Positions 1-12,370 of a stretch of 64,000 bases of DNA are shown here, one piece after another. How positions within the stretch are numbered: position 1 is the stretch's first letter; every line of letters starts with the position of its first letter. The notes below the pieces were generated by a model. It saw nothing but the letters and a program-made list of their open reading frames with translations. It was not told the DNA's origin and did no database searches. The position numbers and the translations under genes are program-made. This DNA comes from Platerodrilus igneus (lineage: Eukaryota; Arthropoda; Insecta; Coleoptera; Lycidae): the NCBI GenBank assembly GCA_036346225.1, contig JARFIW010001469.1, forward strand, positions 7,534,001 to 7,598,000, written 5' to 3'.

Positions 1-1605
1 TGTTCACCTCTTTCCTGATATTTACTTTTCTACGTTCCTTTTCTAATTCCATTACAAATTTTGTATAAGCTGTGTACTAACCCTAAAACTCATATAAATC
101 GCTTTAAGTATTTCCACTATTTTTTTGTATTGTCGAATGCTTTTTTCATATTTATAAACCCCTATATACACATTTTCTCATTTTTCTATTGTTTTCTCCA
201 TTATCACCTTCAGAGCTAAAATAACCTTCCGTGTTCCCCTGTATCGCCTATACCCAAATTGATCTTTTCCTAGTATTTCTTCAGCTCTTTTCTTTATCCG
301 TTTTTGAACAATTCTAGTTAATATTTTCACATCTGCCCACACCTTTTTTTTGGTATAGTGACTATGATGTTAGGTTTGAAATCGTTGGGTATCTCACTTG
401 TCTCATACATATAGTTTACAATTTGGAAGAGATATTACGCTACTGCTTCTCCATAGACTATTAGAGTTTCTGTTTGCACCGTATCTATTCCTAGTGCATT
501 AATATTTTTCAAATCGTTTAATGCTAATTTCAATTCATCTCTAAGTATAGGATATCCCAAGTCCTCCTTTCAACCTCGGATTCCTGTTCTAGTGCTTCTA
601 GTTCCTGGTCTGCATATAAATTCCCTATATATTCTTGCCATCTAACCACTTTCTCTATATTTTTTATAATGACGTCTTTTTTCGCATCCCTTATGTTTTT
701 GCTATACGTTTTTATTTCTAAAGTTCATTTAATTAGTTAGTATGCTTCGTTTGTCGTTCCTATTTCTATGTTAGTTTGTACGTCTTTGCACTTTTCTTTA
801 ATCTATTGTTCTTTACCTTTCTTGCATTTGCGAACAATTTCCCATTTTATGGCTTTGTATTTCCATTTTCCTGCCTCATCTAGTCTGTTTTTGTATTCTC
901 GCTTGTTCCATTAAATCCAGAATATCCTTTGTTACCCATGATTTTTTATTTTCTTTTTGTTTATTCACCAGAATATCTCTAGTTGCCACGTCTAAGCAGG
1001 ACTTAATGTTATTCCATTATGCTTCTACTTCCTTAGTATCAGAAATTTTCTCGATGTTTTTGAACAATTCATTTGACTTTTTCTCAAATCCTTTGTGGAT
1101 ATCTTTATCTATTAGTTTCTTAAAGTCAAAGTGCCATTTTCAGTTTCTCTTTTAACTTTTTAAAGTTAAGTGCAGTCTTCAAAATTACGATGTTGTGGTC
1201 AGTGTCTATGACTTCTTCTGGGTAGTTCCTACAGTCTTTTACTTAATTTCTAAATCGTCTAACAAGAATGTAATTTATTTGATATCTGGCATCTTGCACG
1301 TGAATCGTTTTCTAGCATAATGTTGAAATAATGTGTTTGTGATGGTTAAATTGTTTTTGTCAGAAAATTCTACTAGCATATTTTTCCTGTCGTTTCTTGT
1401 GCCTAAACTAAATAGACCAACTATCGCTTCGTCCCTACTTTCACCACTGCATTAAATCTCCCGTAATTATTAAATGTTCATGTCCTTTTACGAATCTTAA
1501 TGTGTCTTCGATATCTTTGTGTAGATCAACCTCCTCTTCACTTTAGCTAGAGGGGTGCATGCATACTTGTATTATTACTGTATTTACCGGTTTAGATTCT
1601 AATCT
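1..1605 (-). pseudogene. RTE-like LINE fragment: endonuclease-reverse transcriptase, decayed
   Basis: Reading the minus strand, many short frames match the order of an APE-endonuclease/reverse-transcriptase LINE protein. Near 1500-1560 is the endonuclease core (LHKDIEDTLRFVKGHEH followed by a GD pair). Near 600-660 is the linker seen before the RT domain (RWQEYI-like), near 480-550 the RT finger segment (KLALNDLKNINALGIDT), near 330-410 the segment ending TIPKK, and near 90-130 a motif like DMKKAFD. Stops and frameshifts interrupt it throughout, so it cannot encode an active protein. The 5' part of the same element reappears on the other side of the Gypsy insertion at 11423, which shows the LINE was there first. 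RTE assignment rests on motif spacing and is moderate; APE-type LINE identity is firm. The 3' end lies outside the window. Confidence 0.75.
1601..1605. repeat. 5-bp target-site duplication AATCT (left copy)
   Basis: AATCT directly precedes the 5' LTR (TGTAACG...) and recurs at 11423-11427 directly after the 3' LTR. Five-base duplications are usual for Gypsy-type integrases. Confidence 0.75.
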
Positions 1606-3512
1606 TGTAACGATTTTATTTCTTATCTTGATGTGTTCATATATTTAATCTCTTTATTTAATGATAAACAATATAATGCATAATAATGCTATACAATCCA
1701 CAAATTAAATATTTCCTATTACCCAATAAAGTATTAGCATTCAATTCAAATTAAAATTTAATTTCCACGGTGACAAAATAAAGTTTCCATTTAGTTTCAT
1801 TCCTAGAGCTCCATCTATTAAGAAATTGTGAAGTAATTTTGTTGCCGGGCAGCGACTCGCTTGACCCCGATACTTCCAATACAGCTGTGGTGAAAGCAGG
1901 TCGAGTTGTTCCTCGAATCCGAGGACAATGGTTTTTTGCAGTTTTTCGTGTTGGAAGCACGTGCGGATTAAGTTGTTCTTAGAGGAGAGAATGTCATCTC
2001 CGAAAGGCACTTTTGATTGTCCACTTGTTGGAACAGCTCGCAGATGACGTGAAATTTTTTTGGTTGAAGGGCCGTGGTAACAGTAAGTAAAATTTGATTC
2101 TGTAACCATATTAAGTAAAGATTTTCAGTGCAACTTTATTTATATATAACATGAAATTTTACATATAGTATTCAATCTAAATTAACATGCAACGTTTGAT
2201 AATTTTCGTGGTATAATTTATACATAAAGCAACTTTAAATTAACATGCAGATTGGTAATCAGGAGACTGGTTTAACGTTATTTTGATTAAAAGCAAGAAG
2301 GAATATATAAGTTAACGCTTTGTTCATAGTGTGGATCTGGCGAAATTTAATTACTCAAAATGGATGCCGAGTAATGTGGAGTTTCAGTATGCAGTTAAAT
2401 TATTTGTTCTAAATTGAAGATTTCCTTATTTTAATGCTGACGCAAGATTCCTAGCAGGTATTTTTCAGTCCGACGGAGTTTTGGTATGTAGAAATTTGTT
2501 TTCGTATGTTAGCTGAACTATGGACATAGCAATTAGATAATTTTTTTGTTTAATCAAGTTATTTAAACTTCAAAATAGGTCAAGGACAGACCATAAATAT
2601 ATTTTTCTATATTAAAAATAGGAATCTGTAAATTTTACATTTCTTAATATTTTATTAATTCATTGAAACTACGAAAGATGTCATTACGTGTTAGAGAAAG
2701 TAAATTCTTCTATTTAAGAAAAATTAGAAATTAAACTTCTATGTTTGTGATTTCATTAATAACTATTTGGAATTAATTATTGTAAGGTTATGGTAGATCT
2801 ACCCAAACTAACGTTTTTGTTATCAGTAAGTAACAGTTTAGAAAGCAACTTTATGCTTAACAATTTGTTAATAAACATTGGCTAGTTCTTTCTTACAGAA
2901 ATAATCACATTTAACTTGATTGGTATTGATTATATTCAGTGCCTTTGTAAATAATTTTCACAAATTAAATTAATCAAAATATAATATAAAAAAAAGGCAC
3001 ATAATTGAATACTAAAGGAATAGATTTTTATTTTTGAACAAGACTATTCTTTTTAATTAGGATGAATGAAAGTTGATTCCATTTGAATTTAAAATTTTTG
3101 AGTATAAATGCACAAACAGTGCTATTCTTTGTTTAATCTGTTCACAGGTGTAGCAGTGAGGATTACTAAGGTCAAAGTCGAGCCATAAGGTAAGAAACTT
3201 TAGGGATTATGTTGTCTTTAATAAACTGTATAGCGGTTATAGAATAAAGGTTTCCGCATTCGCCTTGTACAAGGGACTTGAGTAAGGTCTTCTCTGTATA
3301 GAAAAATACGGTGGCGCCTTATTCTTCATATTTTTGGTCGCAATTCCAACCCCGACCCACAGCTCATGTTCCACCCAGAGCATATAGTTCGACTAGCCGC
3401 TTTGCCTTTGAGATTTCCACAACTTTGAGCCATTTTCCATCAGAACTTGCCGTGGGCTCTATTCGCTTATTGGAAATTCTCGTTAAACAAAATCCCATAA
3501 TGAAAAGGCTAT
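1606..3512 (+). repeat. Gypsy 5' LTR
   Basis: Begins TGTAACGATTTTATTT and matches 9509-11422 almost base for base; the similarity stops after GAAAAGGCTATAA. The exact 3' border is uncertain by about 2 bases. It begins with the usual TG but does not end in CA. At ~1.9 kb it is long for a Gypsy LTR. It contains a minus-strand open frame near 1741-2109 that is frameshifted in the other LTR, so I do not call it a gene. Confidence 0.9.
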
Positions 3513-3515
3513 AAA

Positions 3516-3534
3516 TAGCGCCCAACGTGTAGGC
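3516..3534 (+). other. Primer binding site, tRNA-Lys-like
   Basis: TAGCGCCCAACGTGTAGGC lies a few bases after the 5' LTR. It resembles the tRNA-Lys type primer site (TGGCGCCCAACGTGGGGC) with several mismatches. Position and core GCGCCCAACGTG support it. Confidence 0.6.
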
Positions 3535-3697
3535 CTCGATTGCTGTGTCAATTGTATAAGCACATAACGTATAGGCTTCGATTGACTTTGATTGTTTACA
3601 CTTGTGATTCGTAAATCATTTACCCTCCGATTAATTTAGTCTATTGATGTTGTTGTTTAATTGAGTTTAATTTGTAATTAGTTAGTTAGTCTATTCC

Positions 3698-4917
3698 ATG
3701 ATGGCTGAGACGTATCAAGTAGTTTATTTGCATAAAGATGAATTGGATTATGAATTGAGAATTCCGAGGAGTTGTTAGCAGCAGACCGATGCAGGATAAG
3801 AGGAAAATGTTAGGCCGATTATTAGCCAAAGAAACAACAGTACCTGGTCGTTTAATTGATCCTTCCGCATATGTCGTAGAATATTCAGATGAACGAGATG
3901 AGATTGAGGTTTCGATAGAATCAGTAAAAAATGTTTTATTAGAATTTGAAGGTGAATTAGCAGACCCTACATTTAAGAGGATACAGTCGAGATTAATACA
4001 TCTTGATGGTCGAGTTAGGAGAATGAAAATCCCTTTAGATAATTCAGGATGAAGTTACTTTATTTAAGGAATGAATCGTTAGCAACTATTCTTACCATGG
4101 AGGCAGAGCTACATGAAAAGCTTAAGAAGAATGAAGATGTAAGCGCATATGGTGAATTTTCTATGAGAGAAACCATTCCAGCTGTTGTCAGTGCTCCTAT
4201 TCATACTGTTTCATATTTAGTACCCCCTATTCCAATTGGTTCGTGGTCAGTAAAATTTTCTGGAGATCCAAAACAGGTTCATCAATTTTTAGACAGAGTA
4301 GCTGAGTTAGCACACTCGCGTAAAGTATCTGAAGAAGATTTATTTAATGCTTCTGTAGAATTGTTCACAGGGAACGGTTTAGAATGGTATCGTTGTGTTA
4401 GAAGTTCTTTAACAAACTGGAGTTCTTTGGTTATTCGATTAAAGGAAGATTTCTTACCATCACACTCAGAGGACGAGATTTGGGAAAAATTAGGTCGCGT
4501 CATCAACATAAAGGAGAATCTGTAGTCATATATATAGCTCATATGGAGAATTTGTTTAGTAGGTTACCACAATCACCTGCGGAATGTACAAAAGTTAGAA
4601 TGGTAAAAAAGAATCTATTACCTGATTTTATTTGTCAATTAGCTCTAACAGAAATTGATAGTATGTCAACATTAATAAAGTTGTGTAAGAAATTGGAAGA
4701 AGCTTATGCATCCAAGCATAAATTAGTACAAAGTCCAGTGAAATATGTTCCGAAAGCATCAGGAAATTCAAAGTTTCAAGTTGAAAATAAGTGGTCAGCT
4801 CCTGTTAAAAACTTTTCAGTGCGAACTGGTCGCAGTTTTTATAATCAATCATTTCCACCTCAAATACAATCTCTTGGTAATAATAATAATAATAACTTTC
4901 TAGTAGAGTCCCTGTAA
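3698..4917 (+). pseudogene. gag: Gypsy gag, frameshifted
   Basis: The frame opens at the ATG at 3698 (MMAETYQVVYLHKDELDYEL), breaks near 3770, and continues in the frames 3789-4052, 4049-4525 and 4480-4917. The 4049-4525 part contains the capsid-like segment (KFSGDPKQVHQFLDRVAEL, then EWYRCVRSSLTNWSSL) typical of Gypsy Gag; 4480-4917 carries the capsid C-terminal segment. Gag would form the particle that packages the element RNA. At least three frame changes make this copy non-coding as read. Consecutive pieces overlap or abut with no lost sequence, so single-base indels explain the breaks. Confidence 0.8.
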
Positions 4918-4942
4918 ATAAATTTAAATAAATAAACTTACA

Positions 4943-5841
4943 TGTTGGAATTGTTTGGAAGAAGGTCATACATTTTGGAGGTGTAAGATTCCTCGTAAAA
5001 TATTTTGTTATAGCTGCGGATATAGTGGAGTTAAGTCAATAACTTGTCCGTCGTGTTCAAAAAACGAGTAGGTAGGCAGATGCAGAGTGGCCGGCATCAT
5101 GCTTTTATGCAAAAGGCTACAGTTATGTTGTGTGAACAGGAAAATTTTTTTGATAAAGATGATTGGTCAAGATGGCTAGGCATCGTTAAAGATTTTTGTC
5201 AACGGAACGTCAAGCCAAAAGCTGACGCGTTATTTGTAAGGAAACATCAGGACAATCGTCCGTACATTATGGTAAAATTGTTAGATAGAGACGTCACAGG
5301 TTTGTTTGACTCTGGTTGTACTACTACCGTGGTTGGTTCATTAGCATTTTCTGTTCTTGAAGAATTAAATTTAAAAGTTTTTAAAACTGAAAAGAGAAAA
5401 GTTTCCACTGCTGATGGTGCTCTTCAAGAAGTTATTGGTTCAGTTGATTTACCTATTAGAATTGGAAGACAATATCGTATTGTTAACGCTTTGGTTGTAC
5501 CATCTCTTCCTCACACATTTATTTTTGGTAGCGATTTCGCAAAATCCTTTGGTTTAATAGCAGATTTCAAAAACAATACATGGCATATTCAAGATTATGA
5601 TAACAATAGTATTTCGTATATAGGTCATTCGTCAGTACCCTTAAGTTGTAGTAATCAATTACTTAGTTTAGATGATTTGTTAGAAACACAGCAAGTAAAA
5701 GCAAGAATAGCAATAGAATCTTTCAATGAAATTAGTAGTGAAGAGAGACTAGGGCGTACCGATAAAATTGTTTTAGATATTGATACTGGTGATGCAAAAC
5801 CATTTCGTAAAAACCATACGTCATGTCCCCTTTATGAGTAA
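4943..5841 (+). CDS. Gypsy nucleocapsid zinc knuckles and aspartic protease
   Basis: From 4943 the sequence encodes a CCHC knuckle (CWNCLEEGHTFWRC) and a second cysteine cluster (CYSCGY...CPSC). The open frame 5044-5841 (265 codons from a non-ATG start) then carries a retropepsin-like protease: the catalytic DSG triplet in GLFDSGCTTTVVG (about residue 92) and the flap/strand segment PHTFIFGSDFAKSFGL. The protease would cleave Gag-Pol. The C-terminal part leads into the RT N-terminal region. It is presumably one piece of the Gag-Pol frame, separated from gag by a stop/frameshift near 4917-5040. Confidence 0.8.
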
Positions 5842-7084
5842 GATGTTAGATAAAGAGTTAGATGAGATGTTGAGATTAGGAGTAGTGAAAGAATGTCAGA
5901 GTCCATGGTCATCCCCAGTACTGTTAGTTGAAAAAACAAGACAGTGAGTACAGATTCTGTTTTGACGGAAGAGCGCTCAATGATATTACTAAACATGATA
6001 GCTACCCATTGCCAAATATCGATAGGATTATTAATTTACTTAGAGGTGCCAATTATATTTCTAGTTTAGACCTTAGAAAGAGTTTTGGCAAATCCCACTT
6101 TCCGAAACATCTAAGGATAAAACAGCGTTTAGTGTTATTTCAAGAGGACAATATAGGTTTGTCACCATGCCATTCGGATTAAAGAATGCTGCTCAGACGC
6201 AACAGCGTTTGGTTGATTCAATTTTTGGACCGAAGTTTGAGCCACATGTTTTTTGTTATTTAGATGACATTATTTTGTGTTCATCATCTTTTGAGGAACA
6301 TTTGAAGTTATTAGAAACGGTGAAGGAACGTCTTAAGGAAGCAAACCTTACGATTAATTTGAAAAAGTGTGAATTCTTTAAGAAATCGTTAAAATTTCTT
6401 GGTTATATTGTTGGATCGAATTCCCTTCGTACAGATCCCAAAAAGGTTTCTGCTATGGTAAATTTCCCCAGACCTAAGACCACTACTGAGGTCAAACGTT
6501 TTTTAGGAATGTGTAGTTGGTATCGTCGTTTTATAAAAAACTTTTCATCTTTAGTGTCACCGATTAGTGATTTGGTAAAAGGAAGAAAAAGGGTCAATCT
6601 ATTGTTTGGACATCCGAGGCTGAGGACTCATTTGTACAGATCAACAGGCTTTAGTTTCCGCTCCATTGTTATCACAACCGGACTATTCAGTTCCATTTAT
6701 TGTCGAATGCGACGCCAGTGATACAGGACTCGGAGCAGTTTTAGTACAAAAAATCGATGATGTAGAGCACGTTATTTCTTATGCCAGTAAATCACTTACC
6801 CGAACTGAGCGAAATTATTCAGTCACGGAGAAAGAATGTCTTGCTGTAATTTTCGCTATAGAAAAATTCCGACCTTGGGTAGAAGGTACCCGTTTACTGT
6901 TATCACAGATCACTTTTCATTGTTATGGCTTAATAATATACAAAACCCAACCGGTAAATTAGCTAGATGGGCTGTCCGTTTACGACAGCATACTTTTGAG
7001 TTAGTTCATCGAAAAGGAAAGTTTAATGTAGTTCCAGATTGTCTTAGTCGTGCAGTTCCAGTCGTAAATCATGTGATAATTTAG
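5822..7084 (+). pseudogene. pol: Gypsy reverse transcriptase and RNase H, frameshifted
   Basis: The RT begins after 5822 (MSKMLDKELDEMLRLGVVKE), shifts near 5940, and continues to 6182 with the fingers/palm motif A (YISSLDLRKSFG). The frame 6167-6721 carries MPFGLKNAAQ, then the catalytic YLDD box in FCYLDDIILCS, then the thumb (LGMCSWYRRFIKNFS). RNase H follows in frames 6666-6962 (ECDASDTGLGAVL; YSVTEKECLAVIFAIEKFR) and 6836-7084 (VITDHFSLLWL; PDCLSR). All catalytic boxes are visible but spread over four frames, so no full-length polymerase can be read. Confidence 0.88.
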
Positions 7085-7229
7085 TTGAGATCAAGTTAGA
7101 TAATGTGGATCCCTGGTATGTGTCTCTTCGAGAAAAATTTTAGCTTCACCTGATGATTACCCACAATGGAAGGTGGAAGATAATCATGTATTTAAATTTC
7201 TTTCATCAAATTTACCACTCTCGTCGAAT

Positions 7230-8363
7230 GTAAGGAATGGAAATATTTAGTTCCTAGATCACAAAAGGAAGAGGTTATTCGGATAAATCATGACCCTTCA
7301 GTGGCCGGACATTTTGGTTTTTTAAAACATTGGCACGCATACAAGAGATTTTTTATTGGCCAAAATGCGTATTGATGTGTTGAAATTTTGTAAAATTGTT
7401 TAACGTGTGGTGCACAGAAGGCATCGAATAGAGGACCCCTTGGTTTAATGGGAAAGGAAAAGAAGTGAAGTTCCCTTTCAGATTATTGCTATAGACCTCA
7501 TGGGCCCATTTCCACGGTCCAAGGTTGGACACAAATGGTTATTAGTTATTGGTGATTGGTTCTCAAAATTTACGTTAATGTTTCCGTTACGTAGTGCAAA
7601 AGCGCATTTAATAGAACGTCTATTAGAGGAAAAAGTTTTTTTAGTTTATGGTGTTCCCAAATTTATTATTTGTGATAATGGCTCACAATTTAGTGGTAGA
7701 AATTTCAAGGCAGTATGTAAAAAATATGACGTTCAAAAAATTTGGTTTAATGCAGTTTACTCTCCCCAATGTAATTTTGTGGAAAGGATAAATCGAACAG
7801 TCGGAACAGCTATACGTTCGTATATTAAAGAACATGATACTTGGGACATAGAGTTACCCCAAATTCAGTATGCGATTAATTCTGCAAAACATCATGCCAC
7901 TGGTTATTCGCCAAATTTCTTAGTTTTTGGTAGACATGTTCCTGTGTCTGGAAGATTTTATGGTCTTGATGTGGAACCCTCAGTTGATATAGATATTATT
8001 TCTGGTGATAGACCTTCGTATGTGTTAGATCATCAAGGACTATTTGATATTTTTATAGACGTACAGAAAAGGTTACATTTAGCTTACATGCAGTCTAGTA
8101 ATTCATATAATTTAAGGAGACGTAACATTTCTTTCGAAGTAGGTGACAAAGTTTGAAGGTCAAATAAAGTTCTTTCGAAAGCAAGTGATAAGTTTACTGC
8201 TAAGCTTGCGCCAAAATATGTTTTGAGTATTGTTAGAAAGAAGGTTTCGAATTTAATTTATGAATTGAATAATGAAAATGGTTCAAGGGCAGGCAGATGG
8301 CATGTTAAGGACTTAAAACCTTATTCAGAGTTCAGTAATGATATTGAGAAGAGATGTTTCTGA
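7230..8363 (+). pseudogene. pol: Gypsy integrase, frameshifted
   Basis: An HHCC zinc-binding segment lies at about 7280-7430 (H..H then CLTCG). The catalytic core is the open frame 7500-8156, with first Asp just upstream in DLMGPFPRS, second in CDNGSQFSG and the Glu in NFVERINRTV. The core ends at a TGA at 8154 inside a conserved stretch; the same frame continues to ~8360 with the C-terminal part (SDKFTAKLAPKYVLSIV) that usually follows. The premature TGA may be a W codon mutation. Confidence 0.85.
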
Positions 8364-9496
8364 ACATTAATTAGTAATGTTGATATGTTTAATGGTTGAT
8401 AGTAGGAATTATTTCTGTCTTATCTTTTGGTAAAGTATTTATTTATTGTATTGGAATACTGTTTGGTATCTAAAATTTAGATGTTGGATATGAAGTAAAA
8501 AGGATAAAAATTTTTGTAGTGCAGTAAGGTTGATATTAGTCTGCGCTGATATTGTTAGTTGCAAATTATTTGTTTGAGTTGAGATGTTATAAGTTGCATG
8601 TTTCCATAGGTCAAAGTTGCATGTTCATTTGGTCAAATGTTCCATAGGTCAAATGATTCCATTGGTCAAATAATTTAGGTCAAATGTTAGTAAGGAATGT
8701 TTATTTATACTTTGGTGTGAATTTATGTTGATATATTTGGTTATATTTTCTTTTGGTTTGATTATATTTAATAATTTTGTATCAAAATTTTGGTATTCTT
8801 ATTGATTATATTGGAATTAGTTGGTAATTAATATTAGTGAGACCAAATTGTTAGAACAATTGTTTTGGAATAATTTGTAGTATTGAAGTCAATGTTGTGA
8901 GTTGCAATGTTCTATTTTGTTCATTCATGCGTGAGTGAAAATTTTTGAGGAGTAAGACGTGGTGACGTTTTACTTGTCTCTTCATAGGTAGAGATATTTC
9001 TACATTTTGTTAGCATATACATGCGGTAGATTGTTAACGTTAGTGATTTCAAGACATGTTTGCTTTTTTGGAAATATGTTTGTTGGATCCCAATGGTAGT
9101 GGGAGTCCTTTTCTTTTGTAAATATGTAAATTATGGTTAGTAAAGTAAGAATATGTTTGTCATGATAATTTAAATCTTTATTAAGGAAATTATAATACGG
9201 CAGTATTATATGTTTTGTTTCTTAAGTTTCGAGTTAAAATGAGTGATAAAATAACCCCGAATATGTGATTAAAATAATGAAACCCATTTTACCGATTAAG
9301 ACTTCCCGAATTTGTCCCCTTGTGGCGTGTAGTACGCGTAGTTACTGGTCACTCATTTCAAGTATGGTATCCAAGTGATTCAGAAGTTTTTTGTTTTGGT
9401 TGTAAAATTTAATAATAAGTTGTAAATACTAGTATAAATTCATAAAAAAAAAATTCTTCGCATTTATTCCAGAATATTTTCTCGAATTTTTCTCTT
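8364..9496 (+). other. Gypsy 3' non-coding region
   Basis: About 1.1 kb between the integrase end and the 3' LTR. No open frame or envelope gene is visible. It holds a short cluster of repeated (A/T)GGTCAAA motifs at 8608-8684, described separately. Confidence 0.7.
8608..8684 (+). repeat. Five (A/T)GGTCA half-site-like repeats
   Basis: AGGTCA or TGGTCA, each followed by AA, occurs at 8608, 8630, 8646, 8663 and 8677. AGGTCA is the nuclear-receptor half-site. Spacing is irregular (14-22 bp). A regulatory role is only a possibility; the cluster may be a degenerate tandem repeat. Confidence 0.5.
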
Positions 9497-9508
9497 AGAA
9501 AGAGGCAG
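9497..9508 (+). other. Polypurine tract
   Basis: AGAAAGAGGCAG directly precedes the TG that opens the 3' LTR, the expected place for the plus-strand primer. Confidence 0.6.
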
Positions 9509-11422
9509 TGTAACGATTTTATTTTCTTATCTTAATGTGTTCATATATTTAATCTCTTTATTTAATGATAAACAATATAATGCATAATAATGCTATACAA
9601 TCCACAAATTAAATATTTCCTATTACCCAATAAAGTATTAGCATTCAATTCAAATTAAAATTTAATTTCCACGGTGACAAAATAAAGTTTATTTAGTTTC
9701 ATTCCTAGAGCTCCATCTATTAAGAAATTGTAAGTAATTTGTTTCCGGGCAGCAACTCGCTTGACCCGATACTTCCAATACAGCTGTGGTGAAAGCAGGT
9801 CGAGTTGTTCCTCGAATCCGAGGACAATGGTTTTTGCAGTTTTTCGTGTTGGAAGCACGTGCGGATTAAGTTGTTCTTAGGAGGAATGTCATCTCCGAAA
9901 GGCACTTTTGATTGTCCACTTGTTGGAACAGCTCGCAGATGACGTGAAATTTTTTTGGTTGAAGGGCCGTGGTAACAGTAAGTAAAATTTGATTCTGTAA
10001 CCATATTAAGTAAAGATTTTCAGTGCAACTTTATTTATATATAACATGAAATTTTACATATAGTATTCAATCTAAATTAACATGCAACGTTTGATAATTT
10101 TCGTGGTATAATTTATACATAAAGCAACTTTAAATTAACATGCAGATTGGTAATCAGGAGACTGGTTTAACGTTATTTTTGATTAAAAGCAAGAAGGAAA
10201 TATAGAAGTTAACGCTTTGTTCATAGTGTGGATCTGGCGAAATTTAATTACTCAAAATGGATGCCGAGTAATGTGGAGTTTCAGTATGCAGTTAAATTAT
10301 TTGTTCTAAATTGAAGATTTCCTTATTTTAATGCTGACGCAAGATTCCTAGCAGGTATTTTTCAGTCCGACGGAGTTTTGGTATGTAGAAATTTGTTTTC
10401 GTATGTTAGCTGAACTATGGACATAGCAATTAGATAATTTTTTTGTTTAATCAAGTTATTTAAACTTCAAAATAGGTCAAGGACAGACCATAAATATATT
10501 TTTCTATATTAAAAATAGGAATCTGTAAATTTTACATTTCTTAATATTTTATTAATTCATTGAAACTACGAAAGATGTCATTACGTGTTAGAGAAAGTAA
10601 ATTCTTCTATTTAAGAAAAATTAGAAATTAAACTTCTATGTTTGTGATTTCATTAATAACTATTTGGAATTATGTATTGTAAGGTTATGGTAGATCTACC
10701 CAAACTAACATTTTTGTTATCAGTAAGTAACAATTTAGAAAGCAACTTTATGCTTTAACAATTTGTTAATAAACATTGGCTAGTTATTTCTTACAGAAAT
10801 AACCACATTTAACTTGATTGGTACTGATTATATCCAGTGCCTTTGTAAATAATTTTCACAAATTAAATTAATCAAAATATAATATAAAAAAAGGATATTT
10901 TGTAAAAAAGCACATAATTGAATACTAAAGGAATAGATTTTTATTTTTGAACAAGACCATTCTTTTTAATTAGGATGAATGAAAGTTGATTCCATTTGAA
11001 TTTTAAAATTCTGAGTATAAATGCACAAACAGTGCTATTCTTTGTTTAATTTGTTCACAGGTGTAGCAGTGAATTACTAAGGTCAAAGTCGAGCCATAAG
11101 GTAAGAAACTTTAGGGATTATGTTGTCTTTAATAAACTGTATAGCGGTTATAGAATAAAGGTTTCCGCATTCGCCTTGTACAAGGGACTTGAGTAAGGTC
11201 TTCTCTGTATAGAAAAATACGGTGGCGCCTTATTCTTCATATTTTTGGTCGCAATTCAACCCCGACCCACAGCTCATGTTCCACCCAGAGCATATAGTTC
11301 GACTAGCCGCTTTGCCTTTGAGATTTCCACAACTTTGAGCCATTTTCCATCAGAACTTGCCGTGGGCTCTATTCGCTTATTGGAAATTCTCGTTAAATAA
11401 AATCCCATAATGAAAAGGCTAT
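9509..11422 (+). repeat. Gypsy 3' LTR
   Basis: Starts TGTAACGATTTTATTTTC and follows the 5' LTR nearly base for base, with scattered single-base indels and one ~13-base insertion near 10890. It is followed by the target duplication AATCT. Confidence 0.9.
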
Positions 11423-12060
11423 AATCTAACGATGAGTACTTTTTCGTTCTTTTGTAAGTAGTATTCTACAAAGTGTTCTATCTTTTTTTCGCATAACTAT
11501 CCTCGCACCCGAATTTTCTTCCTCCGATTCTATATGAATTACTCCAAAAATCCCCCGCTTTTAGCTATCGAACTTCACTAATCCCTACTATGCCTAATGC
11601 TAACCTATCCATTTCAACTTTCTAGTTTACCTACTTGCTTCATGCTTCTGACATTCTACGCTCTGACTTGTCAAGTGTTTCCTGCTCGTCTTTTAAACTT
11701 TCTTAAGTAGTCACCTCTCGGAGATCCGAATGGGGGACTATTTTAACACCGAAATCTTTTACTCCAGATTATGTAATCATCTTAAATAACGGTTGAAATG
11801 CGATGTGTACTTGGGAAGTAATGCGGCGGTTTTCCGTTGCCTTCGACGTCGCAGTAATGTGTTCTTAGAATGTCATACTGACCCCTGTGGTCTCTGCCAC
11901 TCTAAGTACCGAAGAAGCTGCTGCCCTCATTAGGGCTTTGCTTCCTCACTAAAGAACCTACTAATTTGGTTAAACTTATAGATCGACGTTTTAGCTCACT
12001 AAATCACGCATGGCACTCTACCCGTTCTAGTTTTCTAGAACTTCTTTATGATGCAGGTCC
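11423..12060 (-). pseudogene. RTE-like LINE, 5' part (split by the Gypsy element)
   Basis: On the minus strand this segment encodes the amino-terminal endonuclease part that belongs upstream of the 1-1605 fragment: a segment ending RLALGIVGISEVR near 11550-11620 (APE motif with the catalytic E), then a degraded continuation toward 11430. The preceding leader near 11700-12060 contains a short stretch like ALMRAAASSV, as seen in leaders of such LINEs. It joins the left fragment at the AATCT target site without gap, confirming nested insertion. Confidence 0.65.
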
Positions 12061-12368
12061 ATTCAGAACGGCAGAACATGAGCATTAAATAAAATATATC
12101 TTTAGAAATCAAAGGTTTACAACAAATGTCTAAATGTTCGAGCGCATGTTTGAATGCATACACGACAACGTTTTAAAAAGTTGCGTCTCAATAACTTGAA
12201 TGCCTGGCGGTTTCCTCCTATTATTACTACAGCCTGTTGAATTTTTCTACGAAGGTTTTTTTCGTCTGCAATGTTTGTTGTAAAAACTATTTCTTTGTGG
12301 TTGCTTTACAAAAGTGATTTCAAACTTCAGCATAGATAACTTATTCATGCAACTGGAATGTATTGTAA
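12061..12368. other. Unassigned AT-rich spacer
   Basis: About 300 bp between the LINE remnant and the mariner element. I see no frame, RNA or repeat here. Confidence 0.5.
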
Positions 12369-12370
12369 TA

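Larger units (their letters stand above)
1606..11422 (+). mobile_element. Gypsy-type LTR retrotransposon inserted in a LINE
   Basis: About 9.8 kb, bounded by two nearly identical direct repeats of ~1.9 kb and the duplication AATCT. Internal order is gag, zinc knuckles, aspartic protease, reverse transcriptase, RNase H, integrase, which is the Ty3/Gypsy order. A primer-binding-like sequence follows the 5' LTR and a purine-rich tract precedes the 3' LTR. No envelope frame is visible in the ~1.1 kb between integrase and 3' LTR. The LTRs differ by only a few substitutions and small indels, implying a fairly young insertion, yet gag and pol are broken by many single-base shifts. Either the copy has decayed in coding sequence or the assembly carries indel errors. 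Confidence 0.93.

Noticed and set aside
1741..2109. 122-codon minus-strand open frame in the Gypsy LTR
   Set aside because: The equivalent frame in the other LTR is frameshifted and shortened, and it sits wholly in LTR sequence; chance frame more likely than a gene.
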